A stretch of 64,000 nt of DNA, taken from contig NZ_QDKO01000015.1 of the NCBI RefSeq assembly GCF_003094615.1, positions 124,001 to 188,000 on the forward strand. Direction: 5' to 3'. Within the stretch, counting starts at the first letter, position 1. Each line of letters opens with the position of its first letter. This document shows, piece after piece, positions 35,903 to 43,214 of the stretch. The notes beneath the pieces were generated by a model. It did not search any database. It saw nothing but the letters and a program-made list of their open reading frames with translations, and had not been told where the DNA came from. Source of the DNA: Caulobacter radicis (GTDB taxonomy: Bacteria; Pseudomonadota; Alphaproteobacteria; Caulobacterales; Caulobacteraceae). Position numbers and translations under genes: made by a program.

Positions 35903-36838
35903 TCAGTTCGTGGGGATCTCCCCCGCCAGCAGCGCCGCATAGACCTCGTTGGGCCAGCGGCGGTGGACCCAGAACCACTCTTCCGGACGCTCGCGGATGC
36001 GGTCTTCCATGAAGGCGTTGATCATCCGCACGCCGGCCTCGATGTCGGCGCCGCGATCGCCGGTGCTGGGCGGGACGATCGGGTCGTGGACCACGGCGCG
36101 GAAATGCGCGCCCTTGGTGCGCTGCACCGACATCGGTTGCAGCACCGTGCCGAAGCGGATGGCCAGGCGGGTGGGGCCCGGGGCGGTGCGCGAGTCGTGG
36201 CCGAAGAACGGGGCGGCGACCCCGCCATTGAACTTCTGGTCGTTCATCAGCGCCACCGACTCGCCGCGCTTCATGGCGTCGAGCAGCTCGCGCGCGCCGT
36301 CGCCGCCCTTGGGGGCGAACAGACGCACGCCGTAGCGGAAGCGGCTCTTCTTGATACGCTCGTCGATGTAGGGGTTGTTGGCCGCGCGATAGGTCATCTG
36401 GCAGGTGACGCCGGAATCGACGATCGCCGCCGGCATCACTTCCCAGTTCGACAGGTGGCCCGATACGAACACCACCGGCTCCTTGTCGCGGGCGATCTGG
36501 GCCAGGCGCTCGGCGTTCACCACCTCTACCCGCCCGGTCGAGGGCAGGAGCTTGTCCATCAGCGGGAACTCACCGAACGTGCGGCCCAGGCCGTCCCACT
36601 GCCGGCGCAGCATGTCGGCGCGCCAGGCGGCGTCCTTTTCCGGGAAAGCCAGGCGCAGGTTGCGGTCGGCCACCTTGTGGGCGCCGCTCAGCGGTCCGAA
36701 GGTGCGCCCGAACCAGCCGCCCAGGGCCGAGGCCGCGTCCACGCCCAGCAGCCTGAAAAGGCCCATGAACAGGTCGTAGCCGAACGCCTCGAGGCGCCAG
36801 AGGAAGTCTTGGGTGGGGGAAACACGAGCGTCGGACAT
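35903..36838 (-). CDS. Lysophospholipid / lipid A lauroyl acyltransferase family protein
   Basis: A 311-residue LpxL/HtrB-family acyltransferase anchored by an N-terminal hydrophobic helix. The catalytic dyad His-x4-Glu is H128 and E133 in SGHLSNWEV. Other conserved elements are MTYRAANNPYIDERIKK, ALMNDQKFNGGVAAPFFG (the DQK block) and RPEEWFWVHRRWP at the C-terminus. Expected role: a late acylation of lipid A or another lipid in the inner membrane. The exact acyl chain and position cannot be read. It is transcribed alone. Confidence 0.92.
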   Translation of the reverse strand: MSDARVSPTQDFLWRLEAFGYDLFMGLFRLLGVDAASALGGWFGRTFGPLSGAHKVADRNLRLAFPEKDAAWRADMLRRQWDGLGRTFGEFPLMDKLLPSTGRVEVVNAERLAQIARDKEPVVFVSGHLSNWEVMPAAIVDSGVTCQMTYRAANNPYIDERIKKSRFRYGVRLFAPKGGDGARELLDAMKRGESVALMNDQKFNGGVAAPFFGHDSRTAPGPTRLAIRFGTVLQPMSVQRTKGAHFRAVVHDPIVPPSTGDRGADIEAGVRMINAFMEDRIRERPEEWFWVHRRWPNEVYAALLAGEIPTN

Positions 36839-37002
36839 CGGCCCTTACTAGCTCGACTTGGCCCGCGGCGGAACTGTGGCGCCGGAGACCCTCGCCGCCT
36901 CAAAGGCGATCCAGCTTCGCTTGGCGCGCGACTTGCGGCTGTCAGGGCAGACCGTTCCGTTTCGGGACGGGGGAAAGCCATCGGGGGTCAAGGGTCCACA
37001 TC

Positions 37003-37395
37003 ATGGGCAACGACATCGACACTCACCTGGGCAAGCGCCTTCGCCGCCGTCGCCGGCTGCTCGGCCTGACCCAGCAGCAACTGGCCGGCGCCGTCGGCGT
37101 GCGCTTCCAGCAGATCCAGAAGTACGAATGCGGCGCCAACCGCATCTCGGCCGCCCGCCTGTGGCAGCTGTCCGAGGCGCTGGAAGTGCCGGTCGGCTAC
37201 TTCTACGACGGCCTGTCGGCGGTCGCCCGCGACACCGCGCCGACGGCCAGCAACGACTCCGAGGGCGGCGAGATGTTCGCTCGCAAGGAGACGATCGACC
37301 TGATCCGAGCCTATTACCTGCTGGGCGAGCGTCCGCGCCGCCGGCTGCTGGACCTGGCCAAGTCGCTGAACGGCGTCGAGCAGCTCGAAGCCTGA
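37003..37395 (+). CDS. XRE-family helix-turn-helix transcriptional regulator
   Basis: A 130-residue regulator. The DNA-binding domain (about residues 8-65) reads LGKRLRRRRRLLGLTQQQLA, GAVGVRFQQIQKYECGANRI, SAARLWQLSEALEVPVGYFY. After a variable linker the C-terminal helix pair ETIDLIRAYYLLGERPRRRLLDLAKSL is typical of an alphaproteobacterial subgroup of short XRE regulators. The target genes are unknown. It is 53 bp upstream of hisN in the same direction. Confidence 0.88.
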   Translation: MGNDIDTHLGKRLRRRRRLLGLTQQQLAGAVGVRFQQIQKYECGANRISAARLWQLSEALEVPVGYFYDGLSAVARDTAPTASNDSEGGEMFARKETIDLIRAYYLLGERPRRRLLDLAKSLNGVEQLEA

Positions 37396-37447
37396 GCTGC
37401 TTTCGTGGAGTAGCGTCCTGGGCCAAGGCGGGCTAAAGCCTGCGCCC

Positions 37448-38287
37448 ATGACGCTCTCCGCCGATCGCCTCGCCGCCCTCGACGCCTTCATCGTCGAGCT
37501 CAACGCCGCCTCCGCGGACGCCATCCTGCCGTTGTTCCGGTCCGACCACGGGCTGGAGGACAAGGCGGCCGGCAAGAACCTACCGCGCGACACTCACGCG
37601 GCGTTCGACCCCGTCACCGAGGCCGACCGCGGCGCCGAGGCGGCCATCCGCAAGCTGATCGCCGAGCGCTTTCCCGAGCACGGCGTGATCGGCGAGGAAT
37701 ACGGCGAGGACCGCCCGGACGCCGAGTTCGTCTGGGTGCTGGATCCCGTCGACGGCACGCGCGCCTTCATCTCGGGCCTGCCGCTGTGGACCACCCTGAT
37801 CGGCCTGCGCCACCAGGGGCGTCCCGTTCTGGGCTCGATCGGCCAGCCCTATATCGGCGAGCTCTATGTCGGCTCGGCCGCCGGCGGCTCGCGCCTGATC
37901 GCCCGCGGAACTGAGAAGACCCTGCGCGTGCGCCCCTGCGCCGTGCTGACCGACGCCATCATCGCCACCACCGACCCGGAAGCCTGCTTCGACGGCGCCG
38001 AGCTGGGCGCCTGGCGCCAGGTGCGCGCGGCCGCCAAGCTGGCCCGCCTGGGCTGCGACGCCTACGCCTACGCCATGGTCGCGGCCGGCACGATGGACAT
38101 GGTCATCGAAGCCGGTCTCAAGAGCTGGGACGTCGAGGCCGCCATCCCCCTGATCGAAGGCGCCGGCGGCGTCGTCACCGACTGGCGCGGCGCGCCGATC
38201 GGCCAGCACGGCGGCCAGATGGCCATCGCCGGCGACCAGCGCGTGCTGAACGAGGCGCTGGTGGCGCTGAAAAGGTCGGCGAAATAA
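37448..38287 (+). CDS. hisN: Histidinol-phosphatase, inositol monophosphatase type
   Basis: A 279-residue Mg-dependent phosphatase removing phosphate from histidinol phosphate. Metal-site motifs are FDPVTEADRGAE, GVIGEEYGED, VLDPVDGTRAFI and the C-terminal SWDVEAAIPLIEGAGG. The FISGLPLWTTLIGL block favours the HisN subgroup over generic inositol monophosphatases. It is not in a his operon, so the assignment rests on sequence pattern; another small phosphate ester substrate remains possible. Confidence 0.88.
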   Translation: MTLSADRLAALDAFIVELNAASADAILPLFRSDHGLEDKAAGKNLPRDTHAAFDPVTEADRGAEAAIRKLIAERFPEHGVIGEEYGEDRPDAEFVWVLDPVDGTRAFISGLPLWTTLIGLRHQGRPVLGSIGQPYIGELYVGSAAGGSRLIARGTEKTLRVRPCAVLTDAIIATTDPEACFDGAELGAWRQVRAAAKLARLGCDAYAYAMVAAGTMDMVIEAGLKSWDVEAAIPLIEGAGGVVTDWRGAPIGQHGGQMAIAGDQRVLNEALVALKRSAK

Positions 38288-38295
38288 GAGCCAAA

Positions 38296-38430
38296 GATCC
38301 TCCCCCTCTGGGGGAGGTGTCGGCGAAGCCGACGGAGGGGGGTGTGGCTGATGAGCCCGCTGCCGCCTCGAAAGCTGAAAACGCCCCCCCTCCGGCCCTC
38401 CGGGCCACCTCCCCCAGAGGGGGAGGATCT
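38296..38430. repeat. Palindromic intergenic repeat, cctccccc family, copy 4
   Basis: Left hairpin CCTCCCCCTCTGGGGGAGG followed by TGTCGGCGAAGCCGACGGA, right hairpin CCTCCCCCAGAGGGGGAGG. It lies between the convergent ends of hisN and the hydrolase gene. Confidence 0.85.
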
Positions 38431-38436
38431 GAGGAT

Positions 38437-39381
38437 CTAGAGGTCCGCCACCGTCTCGTCGAACGCCGCCCAGAACCGCGCGCGGCGGTCATCGGTCTCG
38501 ATCAGGATCTCGTGGAAGGCGTCCTCGATCTCGATGTAGCGGCCCTTTGGGATGCGAGCGGCGATAGCCTTCTGGGCCGAGGTCAGGACGCGGGTGTCGA
38601 CCCCGGCGCCGACGATGGTCACCGGGATGAGGATGGCTTCCACGCCCTTGGAGCGGACCAGCCACTCGCAGGCGGAAAAGGCGAAATCGGTCCAGCCCCA
38701 GGTGATGCCGCCCAGCGCGATGTCCGGGCAGGCGCGGATCTGGGCCTGGTGGCGGGCGTAGCGGGCCGCGTCGTGGGTCAGGGCGTCCTGCGGGAAGACG
38801 TGCTTGAACGGGTCGCCGACGTCGCCCAGCACGTAGCCTCCGCGCAGGGGCGTGCGCGCGGCCAGCCAGGCCAGGGCGCGGGCCATGCCGGAAGGCTTGC
38901 CGCCGGTGTTCAGCCCCAGCATCGGCGCCGACAGCACGCAGGCTGAAAAGCGGGTCTCGCCGTGGGCCAGGACGAGGCTGGTCAGGCAGCCGCCCATCGA
39001 ATGTCCCAGGGCGATCCAGGGCCTGGGCAGGCGCGTATCGAAGGCCGCCAGCAGCGCCTGGTAGTCGCCGACGAAGTCATGGAAACCGGCCGCATGGCCC
39101 TTCAGGCGATCGGGCAGCATGCGGTGCGAAAGCCCCTGCCCTCGCCAGTCGTGCACCAGGACGACAAAGCCCCGCGCCAGCAGGTCGTCGACGACCTCGT
39201 AATACTTCTCGATCGGTTCGCTGCGGCCGGGGCTGACCACCACCGAGCCGCGCGCTTTTCCTTCGGGCGAAAACAGAGCGGCGCGGAGGGTCGCCCCATC
39301 CGCGCCGGAAAACCATTCGGCCTGGCCGTGGTCGGGAACCGGCGCCTCGGGAATCGAGACCAGCGGCGCAGGTTCCCCCAT
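38437..39381 (-). CDS. Alpha/beta hydrolase (lysophospholipase/PldB-like)
   Basis: A 314-residue serine hydrolase. The oxyanion and strand pattern is VLVHDWRGQGLSHRM; the nucleophile elbow is ALGHSMGG with S128; the acid is probably the Asp in TIVGAGVDTRV and the His is in IEDAFHEILIE. The overall match is to the serine aminopeptidase S33/monoglyceride lipase group (PldB-like), so a lysophospholipid or acylglycerol is the likely substrate. The gene starts 3 bp after the stop of the SCP2-domain gene, so the two are co-transcribed; both could handle lipids. Confidence 0.88.
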   Translation of the reverse strand: MGEPAPLVSIPEAPVPDHGQAEWFSGADGATLRAALFSPEGKARGSVVVSPGRSEPIEKYYEVVDDLLARGFVVLVHDWRGQGLSHRMLPDRLKGHAAGFHDFVGDYQALLAAFDTRLPRPWIALGHSMGGCLTSLVLAHGETRFSACVLSAPMLGLNTGGKPSGMARALAWLAARTPLRGGYVLGDVGDPFKHVFPQDALTHDAARYARHQAQIRACPDIALGGITWGWTDFAFSACEWLVRSKGVEAILIPVTIVGAGVDTRVLTSAQKAIAARIPKGRYIEIEDAFHEILIETDDRRARFWAAFDETVADL

Positions 39382-39384
39382 GGC

Positions 39385-39693
39385 TTAGCGGAGCTTCGAG
39401 AACAGCGCCGCCATCTTGGACTGCAGCGCCATCGCCGCGCCCATGTCCGACAGCTTCAGCTTGCCGGTCATGACGGCCATGGTCGGGTCGAGCGAGCCGG
39501 CGCCGATGGCCAGGAAGTCTTCCTTCGACAGGGTCATGGTCAGGTCGGCCGGACCGTCGTCGTTCGACACCGAACCGCCGTCGATGAGGATGACGCCTTC
39601 GCCCTTCAGGTCGAACTTCAGGCTCTTGCCCAGGCCGCTGTCGTCGCCCACGGCGGTTTTGATCTTGTCGGTGATTTCCTGCAACGTGGCCAT
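39385..39693 (-). CDS. SCP2 sterol-binding (lipid-carrier) domain protein
   Basis: A 102-residue stand-alone SCP2 domain: KIKTAVGDDSGLGKSLKFDLKGEGV, VSNDDGPADLTMTLSKEDFLAI and AGSLDPTMAVMTGKLKLSGD-like blocks. Domains of this kind bind fatty acyl chains or other lipids in a hydrophobic tunnel. The start ATG 39693 has GAGGGAGA upstream; a longer frame exists but adds 30 residues of non-family sequence. It is immediately upstream of the alpha/beta hydrolase and 109 bp from the unknown exported protein. Confidence 0.88.
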   Translation of the reverse strand: MATLQEITDKIKTAVGDDSGLGKSLKFDLKGEGVILIDGGSVSNDDGPADLTMTLSKEDFLAIGAGSLDPTMAVMTGKLKLSDMGAAMALQSKMAALFSKLR

Positions 39694-39802
39694 AAACGCT
39701 GTCTCCCTCTTTTCTGCGCTTGAGCGTTCTGCGCGTGAAAACTTGGTGGGCACCCTGGCCGGAGCCGGGCCGCAAGTAAACACCGTTCAGACGCTCTCCA
39801 CG

Positions 39803-40468
39803 CTATTTTTTGCTCTGGATGAAACCAACCCGCGCAGGGGTTCCGGACAACCGCACGCGGGTCGCGCCCTTGAAGTCGGCCAGGCGCAGGATCGGCGTCT
39901 TGCCCGACAGCGGCAGGGATTGCGACTTGCCGTCGGCCCCGACCACGACGCCGCCGGTCGCGCCGGGAAAGCCGAAGCCCGTCATCTTCGGCGCCAGCAT
40001 GGCCATGGGCCCGGCGGCCTTGCCGATGACGCCGTTGGTCGAGTCGAGCACCGTCTTCAACTCGGCGACATCGTATTCGGGCGCCGGCTTCAGGACGGGC
40101 TCGATGATCAGGGTCGAGCCGAACTTGGCGTCGGCGGGCGCCTCGAACTCGATCTTGGCCCCGCCTTGCAGCTGGGCGAGCGTCGGCAGGCGCTCGAAGC
40201 GACCATCGCTCCCGATCGGCAGCGGGGTGCGCGCGCCGCCGGCCTCGACCAGAGTGGCCTTCAGGCCCGCCGCCGGCTTGCCGTCGCGCGACAGGGCGAA
40301 GGCGACGCGGGTGCGCGAGCGCTCCTGGGCCGGCACCTTGAGGAAGTTCTCCAGGTAGCTGAAGACCTTGTCGGCCGGAGCGGTCTTGCTGGCCTGGGCG
40401 AAAGCCGAACCGGCGACCAGCGCCAGGGCGCCGGCGACCGCCGCCCGCCTGCCGAGCCGGGCGCTCAT
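39803..40468 (-). CDS. Exported protein of unknown function
   Basis: A 221-residue protein with a signal peptide (AAVAGALALVAGSAFAQ-A) of twin-arginine look. The mature part is beta-rich with a repeated alternation of polar and hydrophobic residues and ends in FIQSKK. It has no cysteines in the mature region and no family I recognise. The ATG overlaps the stop of the upstream methyltransferase-fold lipoprotein (ATGA), so the two are translationally coupled and probably work together. Confidence 0.75.
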   Translation of the reverse strand: MSARLGRRAAVAGALALVAGSAFAQASKTAPADKVFSYLENFLKVPAQERSRTRVAFALSRDGKPAAGLKATLVEAGGARTPLPIGSDGRFERLPTLAQLQGGAKIEFEAPADAKFGSTLIIEPVLKPAPEYDVAELKTVLDSTNGVIGKAAGPMAMLAPKMTGFGFPGATGGVVVGADGKSQSLPLSGKTPILRLADFKGATRVRLSGTPARVGFIQSKK

Positions 40469-41370
40469 TTCGGCTTCACGAACTTGAGGGTCATGCGGTC
40501 GCTCTCCCCTATGGCGTCGTACTTGGCGTGATCGAAATCGGGCTCGGCGGGCTCGCCGCGCGGCGCCGACAGGCGGGTCGGCGGCAGGGTCCAGACGCCG
40601 AACGGATGGTCCTTGGTGTCCTTCGGGTTGGCGTTGATCTCGCTGGATCCCGCAAGGACGAAGCCGGCCTCCTTGGCCAGCTGCTCGACATAGGCCTGCT
40701 GGACGTAGCCGTCGGCGGCCAGCACGTCCTGAACGCGGCCGGGCTCGCCCCGATGCTCCTCGACGCCAAGGATGCCGCCCGGTTTCAGCGCCGCCAGCGC
40801 GTCCTTGAAGGCCTTCTCGGCGATGCCGCCGGCCATCCAGTTGTGCAGGTTGCGCAGGAACAGCACGCGGTCGACGGTTCCGGCCGGCGCCACGGGGCCG
40901 CTGCCGCGGCCGAAGGTGGTGATGTCGACCTTGCCGTAGAGCTTCGGCTTGGCCTCCAGCTTGCGGCGGAAGGCGGCGACGATCTCGGCGGCGGCGGGGT
41001 CGGCCGGATCGGCCTCGAGCACCGCCTCGTAGAGCTTGCCGCCGGTCGAGGCCAGGAAGGGGGCCAGGATGTCGGTGTACCAGCCCGCGCCGGGCCAGAA
41101 CTCGACCACCGTCTGCCCGGGCCTGATTTCCCAGAACTCCAGGCTCTGTATGGGATGGCGCCAGGCGTCGCGGGCCTTGTCGGCGCCGTTACGCCAGTCG
41201 CCGGCGACCGCGCCGGCCAGGGTGGACGCTCCCCCCTTGGCGGCGGCCGCGGCGGGCTTGGGCGCCTCGGCCTGGGCCGGTTCGTCCTTCTTGCGGCCGC
41301 AGCCGACGAGGCCCGCCGCGCCGGCGGCGACGAGCAGGCCGCGACGCGACCAGGAAAAGACTGGGTCCAT
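40465..41370 (-). CDS. Exported SAM-methyltransferase-fold lipoprotein (COG4798-like)
   Basis: A 301-residue protein. The N-terminus SWSRRGLLVAAGAAGLVGCG combines a twin-arginine-like signal and a lipobox (LVGC), so it is probably a lipoprotein outside the cytoplasm. A linker rich in Ala/Lys is followed by a class I methyltransferase fold: TVVEFWPGAGWYTDILAPF in place of motif I, RVLFLRNLHNWM, and LKPGGILGVEEHRGEPG. The C-terminal block beginning INANPKDTKD is shared with the paralogue at 41435. SAM is not known to be available outside the cytoplasm, so the activity is unclear. The start is ATG 41370 behind GGGGGAT. Confidence 0.82.
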   Translation of the reverse strand: MDPVFSWSRRGLLVAAGAAGLVGCGRKKDEPAQAEAPKPAAAAAKGGASTLAGAVAGDWRNGADKARDAWRHPIQSLEFWEIRPGQTVVEFWPGAGWYTDILAPFLASTGGKLYEAVLEADPADPAAAEIVAAFRRKLEAKPKLYGKVDITTFGRGSGPVAPAGTVDRVLFLRNLHNWMAGGIAEKAFKDALAALKPGGILGVEEHRGEPGRVQDVLAADGYVQQAYVEQLAKEAGFVLAGSSEINANPKDTKDHPFGVWTLPPTRLSAPRGEPAEPDFDHAKYDAIGESDRMTLKFVKPK

Positions 41371-41434
41371 CGATCCCCCGTTACGCATGGATCCCAGCCC
41401 TAGACCGCGACCTTGTTCAAATGGCGACGCCAGA

Positions 41435-42277
41435 TCACGCCGGTTTCTTGAAGCGCAGCGTCATGCGGTCGCTCTCGCCGATGGCGTCGTACTTGGCGCG
41501 GTCGAAGTTCGGATCGGCCGGCTGGCCGCCCGGCGCCGACTGGCGGGTGGGCGGCAGGGTCCAGACGCCGAAGGGGTGATCCTTGGTGTCCTTAGGGTTG
41601 GCGTTGATCTCGGACTTGGCGTCGAGCTTGAAGCCGGCCTTCTCGGCGATGGCCACGACGGTTGCTGTGGCCATGTAGCCGCCGGCGCCGGGGCTTTTCT
41701 CGTCGGCGGGTTCGGCGCGGTGCTCCTCGATGGCCAGCACGCCGCCCGGCTTCAGCACGGCGAAGAAGTCGGCGAAGATCTTGTCGACCTCGCCCGGACG
41801 GCCGGTCCAGTTGTGGACGTTGCGGGCGGTCAGCACCACGTCGGCCGAGCCCGGCGCGCCCAGCGGCGCGGCGACCGGGCCGAAGTCGACGAACTTGACC
41901 TTGCCGTACTTGGCCTCGTCGGCGAAGCGGGCCTCGAAGGCCGCGCGGCCCTTGCGGGCGCCTTCCGACAGCTTGGGGTTGGCCAGGTCGGCGACGCCGG
42001 CGACATAGGTCCCCTTGGTGGCCTTGGCGTAGGGCGCGAGGATCTCGGTCCAGTAGCCGCCGCCGGGCGAGACCTCGATCACGGTCTGGCCGGGCTTGAG
42101 CCCCCAGAACGCCAGGCTCTCGTAGGGATGGCGGGCGCCGTCGCGGGCGACACTGGCCGGCGTGCGGTCCGGCGAAGCCACGGCCGCCTTCAGGGCGGCG
42201 TCGGCGGCCAGGGCGCCGGTGGCGGGAACAAGGGCCGCTGCGGCGGCGAGGATCAGCAGGTGGCGGCGGGCGGGCAT
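41435..42277 (-). CDS. Exported SAM-methyltransferase-fold protein, paralogue of the preceding gene
   Basis: A 280-residue protein with an ordinary signal peptide (LAAAAALVPATGALA-AD). It has the same fold: GQTVIEVSPGGGYWTEILAPY as motif I, VVLTARNVHNWTGRPGEV, and LKPGGVLAIEEHRAEP. An identical 22-residue C-terminal block beginning INANPKDTKD and the shared ending YDAIGESDRMTL show recent tandem duplication with the gene at 40465. The mature form is soluble, unlike its lipoprotein partner. It is the first gene of the minus-strand group ending at 38437. Confidence 0.82.
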   Translation of the reverse strand: MPARRHLLILAAAAALVPATGALAADAALKAAVASPDRTPASVARDGARHPYESLAFWGLKPGQTVIEVSPGGGYWTEILAPYAKATKGTYVAGVADLANPKLSEGARKGRAAFEARFADEAKYGKVKFVDFGPVAAPLGAPGSADVVLTARNVHNWTGRPGEVDKIFADFFAVLKPGGVLAIEEHRAEPADEKSPGAGGYMATATVVAIAEKAGFKLDAKSEINANPKDTKDHPFGVWTLPPTRQSAPGGQPADPNFDRAKYDAIGESDRMTLRFKKPA

Positions 42278-42419
42278 GGTCTGTCTCCGTCGTCGTCGAG
42301 GTGACGGACCTTAACCTTGGGTGGCGGTCGATCAAGCGATTCCGGCCCGCCCAGCCACGCGCCCGCCCACCTTGCACGGGCCGCGACCCGCGACGGCCGC
42401 ACTCAAAAACGCCGCACCC

Positions 42420-42451
42420 CTTGAAGTCGAAAAACCATCTCCCAACTATTC
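42420..42451 (+). promoter_or_regulatory. Candidate heat-shock (RpoH-type) promoter for hsp20
   Basis: CTTGAAG at 42420-42426 resembles the sigma-32 -35 element; CTATTC at 42446-42451 could serve as the alphaproteobacterial -10. The spacing of 22 bp after CTTG is longer than the usual 17-18, so this is tentative. Confidence 0.35.
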
Positions 42452-42470
42452 AACCGAAGGCGCTGGACAG

Positions 42471-42556
42471 CCGGGCCTTCCGGATCACAGACGAGGCCGA
42501 TCTCGGGTCGTCGAAGGTTCGAACACTGACTGCAACCTTGCTTGAAGAGAAGGTTC
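42471..42556 (+). promoter_or_regulatory. ROSE-like RNA thermometer in the hsp20 leader
   Basis: Three stem-loops precede the gene: CCGG/CCGG at 42471-42483, GACGA/TCGTC at about 42490-42512, and a final AACCTTGCT/AGAGAAGGTT hairpin at 42534-42555 that buries the Shine-Dalgarno GAGAAGG. The TTGCT opposite the ribosome-binding site is the conserved core of ROSE elements, which block translation of small heat-shock genes at normal temperature in alphaproteobacteria. Base-pairing was worked out by eye. Confidence 0.75.
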
Positions 42557-42563
42557 TACACTT

Positions 42564-43022
42564 ATGCGTACTATCGACCTGTCGCCGCTGTACCGTTCGC
42601 TCGTCGGCTTCGACCGCCTGGCCGCGCAACTCGACGCCGCCGCCAAGACCGAAGCCGCCTCCGGCTATCCGCCCTACAACATCGAGCGCACCGACGAGAA
42701 TTCCTACCGCATCGAGATCGCCGTCGCCGGCTTCAAGCCGGAAGAGCTGTCGATCGAGGCCAAGGAAGGCCTGCTGACCGTCTCGGGCCGCAAGGCGGCC
42801 AACGACGAGACCAAGCGCTACCTGCATCGCGGCCTCGCCGAGCGCAATTTCGACCGCCGCTTCCAGTTGGCCGACTACGTGGTGGTGACCGACGCGGCCC
42901 TGGCCGACGGCCTGCTGACCATCTCGCTCAAGCGCGAGCTGCCGGAAGCCCTCAAGCCCCGCACCATCCCGATCAACGCCGGCGCCGACACCGCCGTGAT
43001 CGAAGGCGAAAAGGCCGCCTAA
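42564..43022 (+). CDS. Small heat-shock protein, Hsp20 (IbpA-like)
   Basis: A 152-residue chaperone that holds unfolding proteins. The N-terminal IDLSPLYRSLVGFDRLAAQLD is the IbpA-type arm. The alpha-crystallin domain covers about residues 35-130: PPYNIERTDENSYRIEIAVAG, FKPEELSIEAKEGLLTVSGRK, RYLHRGLAERNFDRRFQLAD and LADGLLTISLKRELPE. A short acidic tail ends it. The leader carries a ROSE-like thermometer, and a strong terminator follows at 43077, so it is monocistronic and probably heat-induced at the translation step. Confidence 0.95.
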   Translation: MRTIDLSPLYRSLVGFDRLAAQLDAAAKTEAASGYPPYNIERTDENSYRIEIAVAGFKPEELSIEAKEGLLTVSGRKAANDETKRYLHRGLAERNFDRRFQLADYVVVTDAALADGLLTISLKRELPEALKPRTIPINAGADTAVIEGEKAA

Positions 43023-43076
43023 CCGCGACCGACCGTTTTCTCTCTCTCTCTCTCTCTGAATTCCCCTCCGACTTTC

Positions 43077-43106
43077 GGGCGGCGCGATCTCGCGCCGCCC
43101 TTTTTT
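43077..43106 (+). terminator. Rho-independent terminator after hsp20
   Basis: GGGCGGCGCG (43077-43086) pairs with CGCGCCGCCC (43091-43100) around ATCT, then six T. It is preceded by a (TC) run of about nine units at 43039-43057. Confidence 0.95.
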
Positions 43107-43214
43107 ACGTCTGCACCGGATCTGCACGACGAGCGGTCGGGCCGTGCACGTCCGCGCCGCCGCCCCTGCAACGCGCCCGCCTAAGCACGAGGCTCCGACG
43201 CCAGGAGCCCGTCC

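Noticed and set aside
42301..42777. 158-codon plus-strand frame over the hsp20 leader
   Set aside because: It overlaps the certain hsp20 frame, is rich in Ser/Arg/Pro and would destroy the structured leader's role; a shadow.
43039..43057. (TC)n run as a phase-variation tract
   Set aside because: It lies after the hsp20 stop codon and before its terminator, not in a coding region or between promoter elements.
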